From positions 1-64,000 of the IMG/VR virus record IMGVR_UViG_3300047557_001098: 64,000 bases of DNA; one strand, 5' to 3'. Positions within the stretch are counted from its first letter, which is position 1, and each line of letters starts with the position of its first letter. Shown piece by piece: positions 30,826-39,638 of this stretch. This stretch comes from a virus. The notes below the pieces were generated by a model, which was not told the origin of the DNA, searched no databases, and was given only the letters and a program-made list of their open reading frames with translations. The position numbers were made by a program, and so were the translations under genes.

Positions 30826-31900
30826 GTAAATCTTTCTCTGTCATTATATCGACTACTAAATGAATTCGTTCCTCATCACCACCATTGATTGCTCTATGTG
30901 GCTTACGTGTATCTAGAAACCAACACTCACCTTTTTTCATTGTTACTTCTCTAGGCACACCATTTGTATGCCAGACAGTAAACTTAACTTTATCATTTGT
31001 CTTGATTGGAAAATGTAACCTTGCAAGTTTACCAAGTGAACCTCCAGAGTCGGGGTCAACTTGATCGGTGTGTCTTTCTAATTCACCACCGCCAGGTTTC
31101 AATTTCATAAATCTCACTCGGTGTATATTCTGACCAAACGGTTTAATCAATTCACGAACTTCAGGAAACATTTCAAACAAAGGTGTGTCTTGCATTTCAA
31201 AATGCACCTCTTTATTTTCTTCTTTCCATTTATCATTCATCTCAATTGGTTTTGTAATAAAGGCAGGATCGGCAGTGTAACCACGAAGGGATAGTGCGGA
31301 CCATGATTTGCCTTTATTGTAATTGCTGTAATGATTTGTAAACTGAGGTAGTTCATTCAACTTATCTGCAATACTATCAATTAATGATACATCAATATCT
31401 TGAATTTTGCAAATACTTTGATATTCTGCCGGGTCAACTTTTGGAAAATCTCTTTTCTTACCACGATAGTATACCATATACATCTCACCAAATGAGGTAA
31501 TCTTTGGTGCAACTTTACAAAACCCAATAGACTCAGCAAAATCATTCATCACTTTATCTTCTGCCCACACATACATCCATGCATCCTGATTGTATTTTGA
31601 AATTTCCATGTTCAAAATTTTAGGATCGCCTGTCATCTTTGAGAATACAACATCACCTTTTTGTTTTGTACCAATTACTGTGTCACCATGCATGGTAATG
31701 CTACCCTTCGATTTGACATGTACCACATCAAGAAGTGTATCTTCATACAAGTGAATCAGTGTGCCCTTATGCAAACCTTCTGCAATGTTATTCTTTTTTA
31801 CTTGTGCAAAAGGTGAGTATGTATAAGAATTGTAGTGCTTGTATTTTTCGGCTAGACTTTTTAGATAGTCTAAATCATACCCGTGTTGCCAGTCTTTCAT
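30806..31900 (-). CDS. Asp/Asn beta-hydroxylase-like protein with extra N-terminal domain
   Basis: A 364-residue protein with an unidentified N-terminal half (1-190, beta-rich, possibly GNAT-like; NIAEGLHKGTLIHLYEDTL and YVWAEDKVMNDFAESIGF) and a C-terminal 2OG-Fe(II) cupin. The latter has ERHTDQVDPD (H-x-D), ARLHFPIKTN, the turn KKGECWFLDTRKPHRAINGG (distal His) and ERIHLVVDI. It would hydroxylate a peptide or small molecule. It overlaps deformylase by 26 bases at its start and the PLP-like gene at its end, within an accessory operon of six genes. Confidence 0.75.
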   Translation of the reverse strand: MKDWQHGYDLDYLKSLAEKYKHYNSYTYSPFAQVKKNNIAEGLHKGTLIHLYEDTLLDVVHVKSKGSITMHGDTVIGTKQKGDVVFSKMTGDPKILNMEISKYNQDAWMYVWAEDKVMNDFAESIGFCKVAPKITSFGEMYMVYYRGKKRDFPKVDPAEYQSICKIQDIDVSLIDSIADKLNELPQFTNHYSNYNKGKSWSALSLRGYTADPAFITKPIEMNDKWKEENKEVHFEMQDTPLFEMFPEVRELIKPFGQNIHRVRFMKLKPGGGELERHTDQVDPDSGGSLGKLARLHFPIKTNDKVKFTVWHTNGVPREVTMKKGECWFLDTRKPHRAINGGDEERIHLVVDIMTEKDLHARIVE

Positions 31901-32471
31901 TTTTATTTTTCCTTACAATCTTTTTAACAAGTTTGTTTGCTCTTTGTCTTGCCATTCTAAGTGCAAGGGGTTTTACAAGTTTGGTATATCTAACCCCATC
32001 TAAATGATCTAACTCATGAAGAAAACATCTTGCAGTGATTCCTTCTAAAGTCATTTCTTTTTTCTCACCATCCTCTGTTAAGAACTCAACTTCAATAACT
32101 TCTGGCCTATCAACAATTAAAAATAAACCTGGGTGTGATAAACATCCCTCTTTTTCTTTCGATCTTTTTGCAGATTGTGCTTTCAATTTTGGATTTAAAC
32201 ATGTCAGTTGAAATTCACCAGAACCTATTACAAACATACGTTCAGCAACGCCACATTGATTAGCCGACAAACCTAAACCAGAATATAGTTTCATAGTCAT
32301 ACGCAATCGTTTGGCTAAATGTACCATTGCCGCATTCGGAAACTCCCCCTTGTATTCGGGGATACGAACATCTAACATGAAATAATCTTCACCATGAACA
32401 GGTAAAGGAGTTATGTTTTCATTTTTCCATGTTATATCTTTTTCAGTATCAATTGTAATGTATTCACTCAT
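31875..32471 (-). CDS. def: Peptide deformylase
   Basis: Removes the N-formyl group from new peptides. All three motifs are present in the 198-residue protein: GLGLSANQCGV (motif 1), EGCLSHPGL (motif 2, Cys metal ligand) and FLHELDHLDGV (motif 3, HExxH). The ATG at 32471 follows GGAG and overlaps the stop of the gene upstream. Deformylases are known in some marine phages, where they may serve host or phage protein turnover. This one is as long as bacterial enzymes rather than the trimmed cyanophage type, with a lysine/arginine-rich tail. Confidence 0.95.
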   Translation of the reverse strand: MSEYITIDTEKDITWKNENITPLPVHGEDYFMLDVRIPEYKGEFPNAAMVHLAKRLRMTMKLYSGLGLSANQCGVAERMFVIGSGEFQLTCLNPKLKAQSAKRSKEKEGCLSHPGLFLIVDRPEVIEVEFLTEDGEKKEMTLEGITARCFLHELDHLDGVRYTKLVKPLALRMARQRANKLVKKIVRKNKNERLATRV

Positions 32472-32472
32472 T

Positions 32473-33036
32473 TTATTGCTCCACAAATTTTAATTTTTTC
32501 TTTACAAGTATTTCAAGATTAATTGAAATTCTGTATTCTTCGCAATTGTTTTTTGTAATTGAATGAAACAGATCAGATTCAAAGATAATGAATTGTCCCT
32601 GCTTCGGATAAAAGTAATCAATCAGATGCCATTTGTAATCGTAGAACTTCAAACAACCATTCATCAAATTTGAGTGCTTGGGTACATTCAAATAATATAC
32701 ACCAACATATGTAGATGTAGGCATATGATTGTGTATATTTTCTCCTTTATACCAATCTTTATTGTTTAAATAAACCCATGCCTCATATCTAGAATCATGA
32801 ATCCAAGGATGATCTTTTTGTTTTAAAGATTGTTCCTCGAACGGTCCATATATCTCTCTACATTTTTGTACGAATACTTCGTTGAGTTCTGTCATGAAGG
32901 GGTGGTTCACACCCATGTTATTTGATTCTTTTAAATAAACGTTTGTTTGGTGTTGTTTCACCAAAGTGTCATACATATCTTTTCGTTTATTTTCATCAAT
33001 GATATAATCAAAGACGTATACTTTATTGGTTATCAT
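32473..33036 (-). CDS. 2OG-Fe(II) oxygenase-like protein
   Basis: A 187-residue protein with HNHMPTSTYVGVYYLNVPK, NGCLKFYD, a GQFIIFESDLFHSI turn with the distal His and RISINLEILV, giving the double-stranded beta-helix pattern of small 2OG oxygenases. The first ligand pair reads H-N-H, not H-x-D, so iron binding is less sure. It overlaps its neighbour upstream by 14 bases and ends one base before the deformylase start. Probable paralogue of the next gene upstream (33023-33607). Substrate unknown. Confidence 0.65.
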   Translation of the reverse strand: MITNKVYVFDYIIDENKRKDMYDTLVKQHQTNVYLKESNNMGVNHPFMTELNEVFVQKCREIYGPFEEQSLKQKDHPWIHDSRYEAWVYLNNKDWYKGENIHNHMPTSTYVGVYYLNVPKHSNLMNGCLKFYDYKWHLIDYFYPKQGQFIIFESDLFHSITKNNCEEYRISINLEILVKKKLKFVEQ

Positions 33037-33607
33037 ATTGTATGTTAAATGCTATCGAGATTCTTTCCTCTTCAGTTTCACTTGGCTCGACCCAATGTTT
33101 CAGCCAAGAAGGAAAGAATAATAAATCATTTTCTTCTGGTACAACGTTCCAAACACCAGAATTAAATGAGTTATAGTTTTCAACTGTATCTGGTACTATA
33201 ACATAATCATGATGTTGAATAGGGTTTTCAAAGATTAGTTTACCAGAATTTTTAGGCACCTTCGCATAGTAAACAGCAGACATTAAAGAAAATGGATGTA
33301 TATGTGGTATATTAAAATTGTTTTTACCATTTATGTTTATCCAATGACTTCCAATTGAAAGAGAAACGTTTTCTTTAAGACCTAACAACTTTTTCATTGG
33401 TGTAAATCTGTTTTGCACTTCTCTCAATAGAGGTTGTAACTCAGATGACAGGTGAGTAATTTTATTGCTTTGCCAACCACCATAGTTTGTTATAAATCTA
33501 CCTGAGTCTTTTTGTCTTAGACTCAAACAATATTCTGAAATTAACTCACTATTTAAATTTACTTTTTCTTGTATGTAAAAACTGGAGAACAAATAATTAA
33601 AAATCAT
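33023..33607 (-). CDS. Putative 2OG-Fe(II) oxygenase (TIGR02466/PF13759-like)
   Basis: The 194-residue protein has IPHIHPFSLMSAVYYAKVPK, SGKLIFENP, a LLFFPSWLKHWVEPSETEEER turn with the distal His and ISIAFNI. This is a well-known pattern for small phage 2OG oxygenases. The first ligand region reads H-I-H. It starts in an ATGA overlap with the gp46 stop, so the accessory operon down to the methyltransferase is coupled to the recombination genes. Target unknown. Confidence 0.78.
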   Translation of the reverse strand: MIFNYLFSSFYIQEKVNLNSELISEYCLSLRQKDSGRFITNYGGWQSNKITHLSSELQPLLREVQNRFTPMKKLLGLKENVSLSIGSHWININGKNNFNIPHIHPFSLMSAVYYAKVPKNSGKLIFENPIQHHDYVIVPDTVENYNSFNSGVWNVVPEENDLLFFPSWLKHWVEPSETEEERISIAFNIQYDNQ

Positions 33608-35313
33608 TTTACTATCCTTGAAAAGTTTTTCACTTTTTCAAAACGAATAGTATTCATAAATTTATCTTGTAAAACATCACCCTTGTGACTTATAACAAAT
33701 AAATTAACACCATTCAATTCATGAAGTATCTTCATTAAATCTTCAGTACCACTTGTATCTAGGCTTGAATCAAATATCTCATCCAGTATAAGCAGATTAG
33801 TGTTGGTAGAGTTCTTCAATTTAGCAACTGCTCTCCATGTCAACATCAATGCCATATCAATACGCTGTTTCTCACCTTCTGAGAAGTTGTGATAACTAAA
33901 GTCATCACGATGGCGTGACTTGATTGTTTCTTTGAATGCTTCATCAAGATTGAAGTTCACAAAGAAATCCATGCTGGTAAGATACTTGTTCACCAGTTTG
34001 TTTATCACAGGCAAATATTGTTTAATGATATTAGTTTTGATGCCTGTATCTTTCAATAATGTTGATGCTACATCAAGGTACGCTTTATCATCCAATAACT
34101 GTTTCAATTCTTCTTGTGCTTGTTTTATCTGTGTTTTAATTGTTTCTAATTCGTTTGTGTCTGTGCTGTTTTCTTTGGGTGTTCTTAGTTCTTTAATTTG
34201 TTTTTCTAATTTGATGATTGTTTCATTCAAACCTTTCACACTGGTTTGTGTAGTTGCTAATTGAATGCGAACGTTTGATAAATCTTTTTCTTTGCCACGC
34301 AGTTCAGCAACAACATTTTCTTGCGTTGTGATTTTTGTTTGCAGTTCTATTAAAGCACTAGCAAGTTCGTGTTCTTTTGTGCCAAGTTCTGTAAGTTGCC
34401 CCTCTTTAAACTCCAAGGTAATTGCTTGCCTACAGGTTGGGCAATCAGCATTGTGTTCATAGAAACTTCTATCATCTCCCACTTTGGATATCTTGCTCTC
34501 AATTTGTGACTCAATTTTTTTAAGCGCAGCAATCTTCTTTTCATTTTCAGGAATTTTGATGCAGGTTTCGTCAAGCGATTTCTTCGTTCGCTCCAAGTTG
34601 TTAATCTCATCATGTAAGGTGCGAATGGTTTCTCTGTGCAAAAGTATCTCTTTCTCATGTTCTTTTACCTTTACTTCAATATCTTCATTGAGTTTGTCTT
34701 GGTATTCTTTTTTGAGTTCATGCTTTTGTTCAAGCAATGCTATCTCACTTTTCTTTGCTGCTGTCAACTCTTTGTTGGTAGATAGTCTTTCTCTAACCAA
34801 TCCATTCATGACAGAAAAGATTTGAATGTCTAACAAATCTTCGATGATTGCACGACGGTCAGCAGCCGACAATTGCATAAACGGCGTAAAGGATGCTGAA
34901 CCAAGAATCACGATCTGTGTGAAAGACTTATAGTTTAGTTTGAGAATAAACTTCTCTAAGTAGTCTTGATAATCTCTTACAGCCGCATCTTGATTCAGCA
35001 AAACCTTGTCTTGATATATCTCAAACACATTCGGTTTGATACCACGAACGATCTTATATTCTTTATTACCAATAGAAAATTCAATCTCTACTACAGTGTC
35101 TCTACTGTTAATTGAATTTACAAGGTTTGGTTTGTTAATTGAACGAAAAGGCTTACCAAACAAACCAAAGCACAAAGCGTCAAGCATCGTTGACTTACCT
35201 GAGCCATTTGTTCCAACGATGAGTGTGTTAGGGTTACCATTCAGTAATATTTCAGTAAAATGGTTGCCCGTTGAAAGTAGATTCTTCCAACGCAGACGTT
35301 TAAATAATATCAT
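33604..35313 (-). CDS. 46: Recombination nuclease ATPase subunit gp46 (SbcC/Rad50-like)
   Basis: With gp47 it resects DNA ends for recombination-dependent replication. The 569-residue SMC-like protein (T4 560) has Walker A LIVGTNGSGKSTMLDAL near residues 31-47, two coiled-coil arms around a zinc-hook ADCPTCRQAI near 295, and the C-terminal signature FSEGEKQRIDMAL with Walker B LLILDEIFDSSLD. It overlaps gp47 as ATGA. Complete and intact. Confidence 0.96.
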   Translation of the reverse strand: MILFKRLRWKNLLSTGNHFTEILLNGNPNTLIVGTNGSGKSTMLDALCFGLFGKPFRSINKPNLVNSINSRDTVVEIEFSIGNKEYKIVRGIKPNVFEIYQDKVLLNQDAAVRDYQDYLEKFILKLNYKSFTQIVILGSASFTPFMQLSAADRRAIIEDLLDIQIFSVMNGLVRERLSTNKELTAAKKSEIALLEQKHELKKEYQDKLNEDIEVKVKEHEKEILLHRETIRTLHDEINNLERTKKSLDETCIKIPENEKKIAALKKIESQIESKISKVGDDRSFYEHNADCPTCRQAITLEFKEGQLTELGTKEHELASALIELQTKITTQENVVAELRGKEKDLSNVRIQLATTQTSVKGLNETIIKLEKQIKELRTPKENSTDTNELETIKTQIKQAQEELKQLLDDKAYLDVASTLLKDTGIKTNIIKQYLPVINKLVNKYLTSMDFFVNFNLDEAFKETIKSRHRDDFSYHNFSEGEKQRIDMALMLTWRAVAKLKNSTNTNLLILDEIFDSSLDTSGTEDLMKILHELNGVNLFVISHKGDVLQDKFMNTIRFEKVKNFSRIVK

Positions 35314-36386
35314 TCAGTCTCGGTATTCAATGCTTCTACGTAGAGTTCTTGTACCACTTTCTTTAGTTTATCAGACTCGACATTTAATGTCAGGTTATCA
35401 ATATATTTTGATAGAATGGTCATGGTATCTTCGGCACGGTCAACTAGTTCTTCATCGGTATTATTTTCTACCTCAGTAAAATCTTCTACGACAGATATAT
35501 CAGCAGCACCAGCCTTGTATAAATTATCAATCACAATATCAAAGAGAAATGGATTCAATTTAGTCAAAACAACCACTTTAACATAAGAGCCTTCATAGAT
35601 TGAATAGTCCATACACGATGATGTATATCCTTCAGCAAAGTGTTCCAAATCATCTTTATAATTTAATTTGTAAAACATGCGATATGGATTTTGTATGAAC
35701 TCCAATTCACGTGTATCTGTATCGAAGATATGAAAACCACGTGGGTCATTGTAGTCTGACCAAAACATTTCGTATGGCGTACCAACATACGTGATAGAAC
35801 CATCGGTTGATTTGTGGTGATAGTGACCAGTAAGAACTACATCATACTTGTTTAATAGAGCACGGTCAAGTCCTTCGTGATGAATTATACCAGGTTGTAT
35901 TTCAAAACCAGATAATTCAAAATGACCAAAACAAATTTGAGAACGTGATTGTTTTATTTGTGAAAGAATTTCATCTTGGTTATCATCACAGAGCCAAGGT
36001 ACAATGTCAACATCGATACCCCCAAAATCAACTGTACTAAAAGAATTATATACAGTAATATTATCATATTCTTTTAATAGAAGTTCGGATGAATTAACTT
36101 GTAAGGTGTTTTTGTATGCGACATCGTGGTTACCAAGAAGCGTAATGAACGTGATGTTGTTTTCTCTAAGTTTATCAAAGAAAAATTTACGACACAAATA
36201 GAGTGAATTGAAATTAATGTACTTACGGCGGTCGAATAGATCGCCAAGTTGTACAACGGTAGTAATACCATTTTCTTTTAGGTATGGAAAGAACGTGTTC
36301 TCGTAGAACTTCTCAATGTATTTATGAAAATCCAATGAGTCATTTCGCATTCCAAAATGCGTGTCGCCAAGTATGCAAATTTTCAT
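35310..36386 (-). CDS. 47: Recombination nuclease subunit gp47 (SbcD/Mre11-like)
   Basis: The metallophosphoesterase partner of gp46. The 358-residue protein (T4 339) has the five phosphoesterase motifs: LGDTHFGMRND near residues 6-16, QLGDLFDRR, TLLGNHDVAY, CFGHFELSG and LTGHYHHKS. The gene is linked to gp46 by ATGA and follows a cytidylyltransferase-like gene by 3 bases. Confidence 0.96.
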   Translation of the reverse strand: MKICILGDTHFGMRNDSLDFHKYIEKFYENTFFPYLKENGITTVVQLGDLFDRRKYINFNSLYLCRKFFFDKLRENNITFITLLGNHDVAYKNTLQVNSSELLLKEYDNITVYNSFSTVDFGGIDVDIVPWLCDDNQDEILSQIKQSRSQICFGHFELSGFEIQPGIIHHEGLDRALLNKYDVVLTGHYHHKSTDGSITYVGTPYEMFWSDYNDPRGFHIFDTDTRELEFIQNPYRMFYKLNYKDDLEHFAEGYTSSCMDYSIYEGSYVKVVVLTKLNPFLFDIVIDNLYKAGAADISVVEDFTEVENNTDEELVDRAEDTMTILSKYIDNLTLNVESDKLKKVVQELYVEALNTETE

Positions 36387-36389
36387 TAA

Positions 36390-36821
36390 CTATGACCAAT
36401 TTAATTTTTGTTCTTCGGCTCGTTGCACCCTCAATCTGAGTTCGGTGCTACTGTAAGAATGTTTTCTACTATGATAGTGTATTTCGATTCCGTTGTCAAT
36501 ACACCACTGTCTGCCAGTAAAGTCTTTACCTATATAATCTTCGCCAAGAAATCTTATGTCAATGTGTTGTGTTTTTAACAGATTTAATAAATCTTCTTCG
36601 GTAGAATATACAAGTATTTCATCGACATATTTGCAACCAGAGACTTGCACAAATCTTTCATAGATTGATTGTATAGGTTTATTTTTTTCTGGCCTATCAA
36701 TAGTAGGGTCAGTTTGTATTGCTATTATCAGGTAATCACAGTGACGTTTTGCTTCTTTGAGCATAGCTACATGCCCGGCATGAAACAAATCAAATGTGCT
36801 ACAGTTGAATCCTACTTTCAT
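36390..36821 (-). CDS. Cytidylyltransferase-like protein (TagD/glycerol-3-phosphate type)
   Basis: A 143-residue single-domain nucleotidyltransferase. FDLFHAGHVAML near residues 10-21 is the HxGH motif, and SYSSTELRLRV near 122-132 stands for the ISTTxLR motif. The length is that of glycerol-3-phosphate cytidylyltransferase (about 130). It lies directly after gp55 (TAATG) and near RmlB and a sugar methyltransferase, so it could activate a polyol or sugar phosphate for the second sugar cassette. The substrate is inferred. Confidence 0.82.
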   Translation of the reverse strand: MKVGFNCSTFDLFHAGHVAMLKEAKRHCDYLIIAIQTDPTIDRPEKNKPIQSIYERFVQVSGCKYVDEILVYSTEEDLLNLLKTQHIDIRFLGEDYIGKDFTGRQWCIDNGIEIHYHSRKHSYSSTELRLRVQRAEEQKLNWS

Positions 36822-37360
36822 TATTCAGCCTCACCATCAAGAAAATTATCAAGACCAACAATTTTTTTAGCTTTCTTTTTCTTTTTGTTTTCTTCGAAGT
36901 TATGAATAAACTCTGAGATGTTGTCGTACAACTCAAACTGTTTCATGTTACCATTCTCATCCTCGTACATTTCACCTTCATCAAGCAAACCGAACTGTTG
37001 TGTGGCTTTGTACTTCACATACAATTGTTTCTTCTCACGCATAATTCTACGCAGAAATGCATAGTAAATTATCTGTGTGAAGTAAGCAAATGGATTCTTA
37101 GACTTAGCTGGATCAAAATTACGAAAATACATCAGACAGTTTTCTACACCATCAGATATCATTTCATCACGATATGTGTAAGAAATAAAGTTTGGTTTAC
37201 GTGATAGATGTTCTGCAATCTTTAGAAAACACTCACCAATATAATCTGGAACTTTTGGCTCTGAAGTATTATTTTTTTTCGCATCTTCACAATCTGTTCT
37301 ATACTTAATTAGTGCTGCCAGAAAGTCTGCGTTGTTTACGTAGTGATTATTGGTTGTCAT
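36821..37360 (-). CDS. 55: Late-transcription sigma factor gp55
   Basis: The T4-type late sigma, which directs host RNA polymerase to TATAAATA promoters together with gp33 and gp45. At 179 residues (T4 185) it has the helix SYTYRDEMISDGVENCLMYF and FAYFTQIIYYAFLRRI, the parts corresponding to sigma region 2. ATG at 37360 follows GGAG and is preferred to a TTG six codons upstream. Its presence matches the TATAAATA and CTAAATA boxes found in this window. It is placed between sugar genes, not the usual recombination neighbours. Confidence 0.96.
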   Translation of the reverse strand: MTTNNHYVNNADFLAALIKYRTDCEDAKKNNTSEPKVPDYIGECFLKIAEHLSRKPNFISYTYRDEMISDGVENCLMYFRNFDPAKSKNPFAYFTQIIYYAFLRRIMREKKQLYVKYKATQQFGLLDEGEMYEDENGNMKQFELYDNISEFIHNFEENKKKKKAKKIVGLDNFLDGEAE

Positions 37361-37361
37361 T

Positions 37362-38573
37362 TTATTCTTGTACTCCAACTTTAGGAAAGTATCTTACATA
37401 CTTATCCCTAGAATCTACTCTACGATCTCTAATTCTTTTAACTATCTCATCAAAGAAATTCCATGCCAAAGGAATGAAGCAAATAGGTTCTTCTACATCA
37501 TCAAGTTCGACTACAGAAGTAATTGGTATATTAAGTCCAGGTGTGTAATGATACTGCTTCAAAGGATTATCATCAATAATAAAATCTAGTTCTTCTTTTA
37601 CGTAATTCAGAAGAGTCATACCTTTAGCGGCTGCACCATAACCAACAAGTCTATATCCTTTTTCTCTATACTCTGCACAAACTTTTTTAAATTCATTTTT
37701 AATCTGTTCAACACCAAAAGCCCACAGTGTATAAGTTATAGGTTTCTGTAGTTTAGATTCCATCTCAATCAGATTCTTTATGTTTTGTGGTTTTGATTTA
37801 TTTGGACTCAAAATAAAAACATAACTTGTACCATGTATAGGTGTTTTAACAACATCAACAAGATTCCATCCAGAACGTGTGGCCAATTCTCTCATTGAGT
37901 TGATGTTATAGAAACTGATATGCTCATGATAAATTGTATCAAACTCTCCATTTAATACCATGTCAGCTTGACTTGTCTGAATGAAAAACAAACCATCATC
38001 AGCAATCAATGGTCGTAGCAACTTCAAATATGTGTGTGGGTCTGGTATATGAGCAAATGCATTTTGTGAAACTGCTACATCAAACCGTGTAGCACCAGTA
38101 TGTAACTCTTGAATTGTTTGTTTATTCCAGAAACCACAAACAACTTTATGTCCTTTTGATGTGCTTATTTGATGTAAGTTCTCGGCAGGATCAACACCAT
38201 ATGTTCTGAATCCTATACGGGCAAAAGCATCTAGTTGAGTTCCATCATTGCAACCGATATCAAGAACGTGACCATAGTAGTGACCAGAATATTCTCTTAC
38301 CCATTTTGCAAACCAATCCATGTAATCAACGTATGTTTTTGTAGTACCGCTCACATACGCATAGTTCTTATAAATTAATTCTGGATCGACAATATGTGTT
38401 AGTTGAAGATGATTACAATTCAAACAACGATTGATTGCTAAAGGATATTCTTCTTGTTTTTCTTTCGTTGGTGTAAAAGAGTTTGCTAATGGTTGATTAC
38501 CTAAATCTAAAGTATGCGATAGAGTATCATAATCACATGCAATACATCTATCTACTTTGGTTACATTCGACAT
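37362..38573 (-). CDS. Sugar C-methyltransferase (SAM-dependent, zinc N-domain)
   Basis: The 403-residue protein has the three-part layout of NDP-sugar C-methyltransferases: an N-terminal zinc-binding segment with CIACDYDTL and CLNCNHLQL (near residues 9-46), a class I SAM domain with VLDIGCNDGTQLDAF near 104, and a C-terminal Methyltransf_14-type region with YGAAAKGMTLLNY. Such enzymes act on 4-keto-6-deoxy sugar nucleotides. It follows an RmlB-like dehydratase that would make this substrate, so the pair could form a branched-chain sugar. TTG-started longer reading is rejected in favour of ATG 38573. Confidence 0.9.
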   Translation of the reverse strand: MSNVTKVDRCIACDYDTLSHTLDLGNQPLANSFTPTKEKQEEYPLAINRCLNCNHLQLTHIVDPELIYKNYAYVSGTTKTYVDYMDWFAKWVREYSGHYYGHVLDIGCNDGTQLDAFARIGFRTYGVDPAENLHQISTSKGHKVVCGFWNKQTIQELHTGATRFDVAVSQNAFAHIPDPHTYLKLLRPLIADDGLFFIQTSQADMVLNGEFDTIYHEHISFYNINSMRELATRSGWNLVDVVKTPIHGTSYVFILSPNKSKPQNIKNLIEMESKLQKPITYTLWAFGVEQIKNEFKKVCAEYREKGYRLVGYGAAAKGMTLLNYVKEELDFIIDDNPLKQYHYTPGLNIPITSVVELDDVEEPICFIPLAWNFFDEIVKRIRDRRVDSRDKYVRYFPKVGVQE

Positions 38574-38574
38574 A

Positions 38575-39624
38575 TTATTCTCCACTCAACTCAATCCATT
38601 CTGGGTTTGCTATTGACCAATCAACAACTTCTTTAATACGATCCTTGAATGAGTGTTGTGGCTCCCATCCTAACTGACGCATAAAGTCTCCTGATAATGC
38701 ATAACGCAAATCATGACCAGGTCTTGAAGTGTGAAAGTCAACCATCTCATATTTCAATTCTTTGTTTTGTGCTTCAGCAACAAGTTTGACTAATTGAAGA
38801 TTGTCAACTTCTTCTCTACCTACAACATTAAACTTAGGACATTTAGCACCACCATAGTCTGGTGTGTAAATTATTTTGTTTTGTTCTTCATTCAAATGTA
38901 ACAAGAAGTACATTGCTTCTGCAACATCTTTGGCGTGAATATAGAATCGTGAGCCTGGCACAGTTTTAGAAGGATCGGAATGAATGTAGATAGTTTGTCC
39001 ATCACGAACTTTACGAATGCTCATGGGTACAAACTTCTCTGGATGTTGACGTTCACCAAACACATTCATTGTATGTGTAATAAAAATAGGTAGCTTGTAT
39101 GTGTTTTCATATGCTACACAAAATTCTTCGGCAGCAGCTTTGGATGCAGAATAAGGATTGGTTGAGTTGTAACGATCACGTTCTGCATATGCAACACCAT
39201 TAGGTGCAATGCCAAAAATCTCATCAGTTGAAAAGTAAATCATTCTTTCAAGATTCTTTAGCTTACGTGCGAAATTTAAAACATTCACTGTGCCTACAGT
39301 GTTGTCCATCAAAAATTCCATAGGGTAAGTAATTGATCTATCAACATGTGATGATGCAGCCAAATGAAGAATGATATTGACATCACCAATAAGATTTTGT
39401 GTAAGGTCTTGTATCTCAGACTTTAAATCGTGCCAGACAATCTTAACTCTTTTACGAACATCAGGTGGGTATCTATGAACTACATCATGTAAACGATTTA
39501 AATTACCAGAATAATCTAATCGATCAAGTGATACGATTGTCCAATCTGTTTTTTGTAAAAACAAATCAATGATATGATGGCCGATAAAACCAGCACCACC
39601 TGTAATAAGAACACGCTTTGACAT
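38575..39624 (-). CDS. NDP-glucose 4,6-dehydratase (RmlB-like)
   Basis: A 349-residue extended SDR. LITGGAGFIGHH near residues 6-17 is the NAD site, FSTDEIFG carries the T-D-E dehydratase triad, and NPYSASKAAAEEF the YxxxK pair. The DE after the STx motif distinguishes dehydratases from epimerases. It converts an NDP-hexose to the 4-keto-6-deoxy form, the substrate of the C-methyltransferase that follows 1 base later. The start has an AAAGG site. Nucleotide specificity (dTDP, CDP or GDP) is not proved. Confidence 0.93.
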   Translation of the reverse strand: MSKRVLITGGAGFIGHHIIDLFLQKTDWTIVSLDRLDYSGNLNRLHDVVHRYPPDVRKRVKIVWHDLKSEIQDLTQNLIGDVNIILHLAASSHVDRSITYPMEFLMDNTVGTVNVLNFARKLKNLERMIYFSTDEIFGIAPNGVAYAERDRYNSTNPYSASKAAAEEFCVAYENTYKLPIFITHTMNVFGERQHPEKFVPMSIRKVRDGQTIYIHSDPSKTVPGSRFYIHAKDVAEAMYFLLHLNEEQNKIIYTPDYGGAKCPKFNVVGREEVDNLQLVKLVAEAQNKELKYEMVDFHTSRPGHDLRYALSGDFMRQLGWEPQHSFKDRIKEVVDWSIANPEWIELSGE

Positions 39625-39638
39625 TATATACCTTTCAA

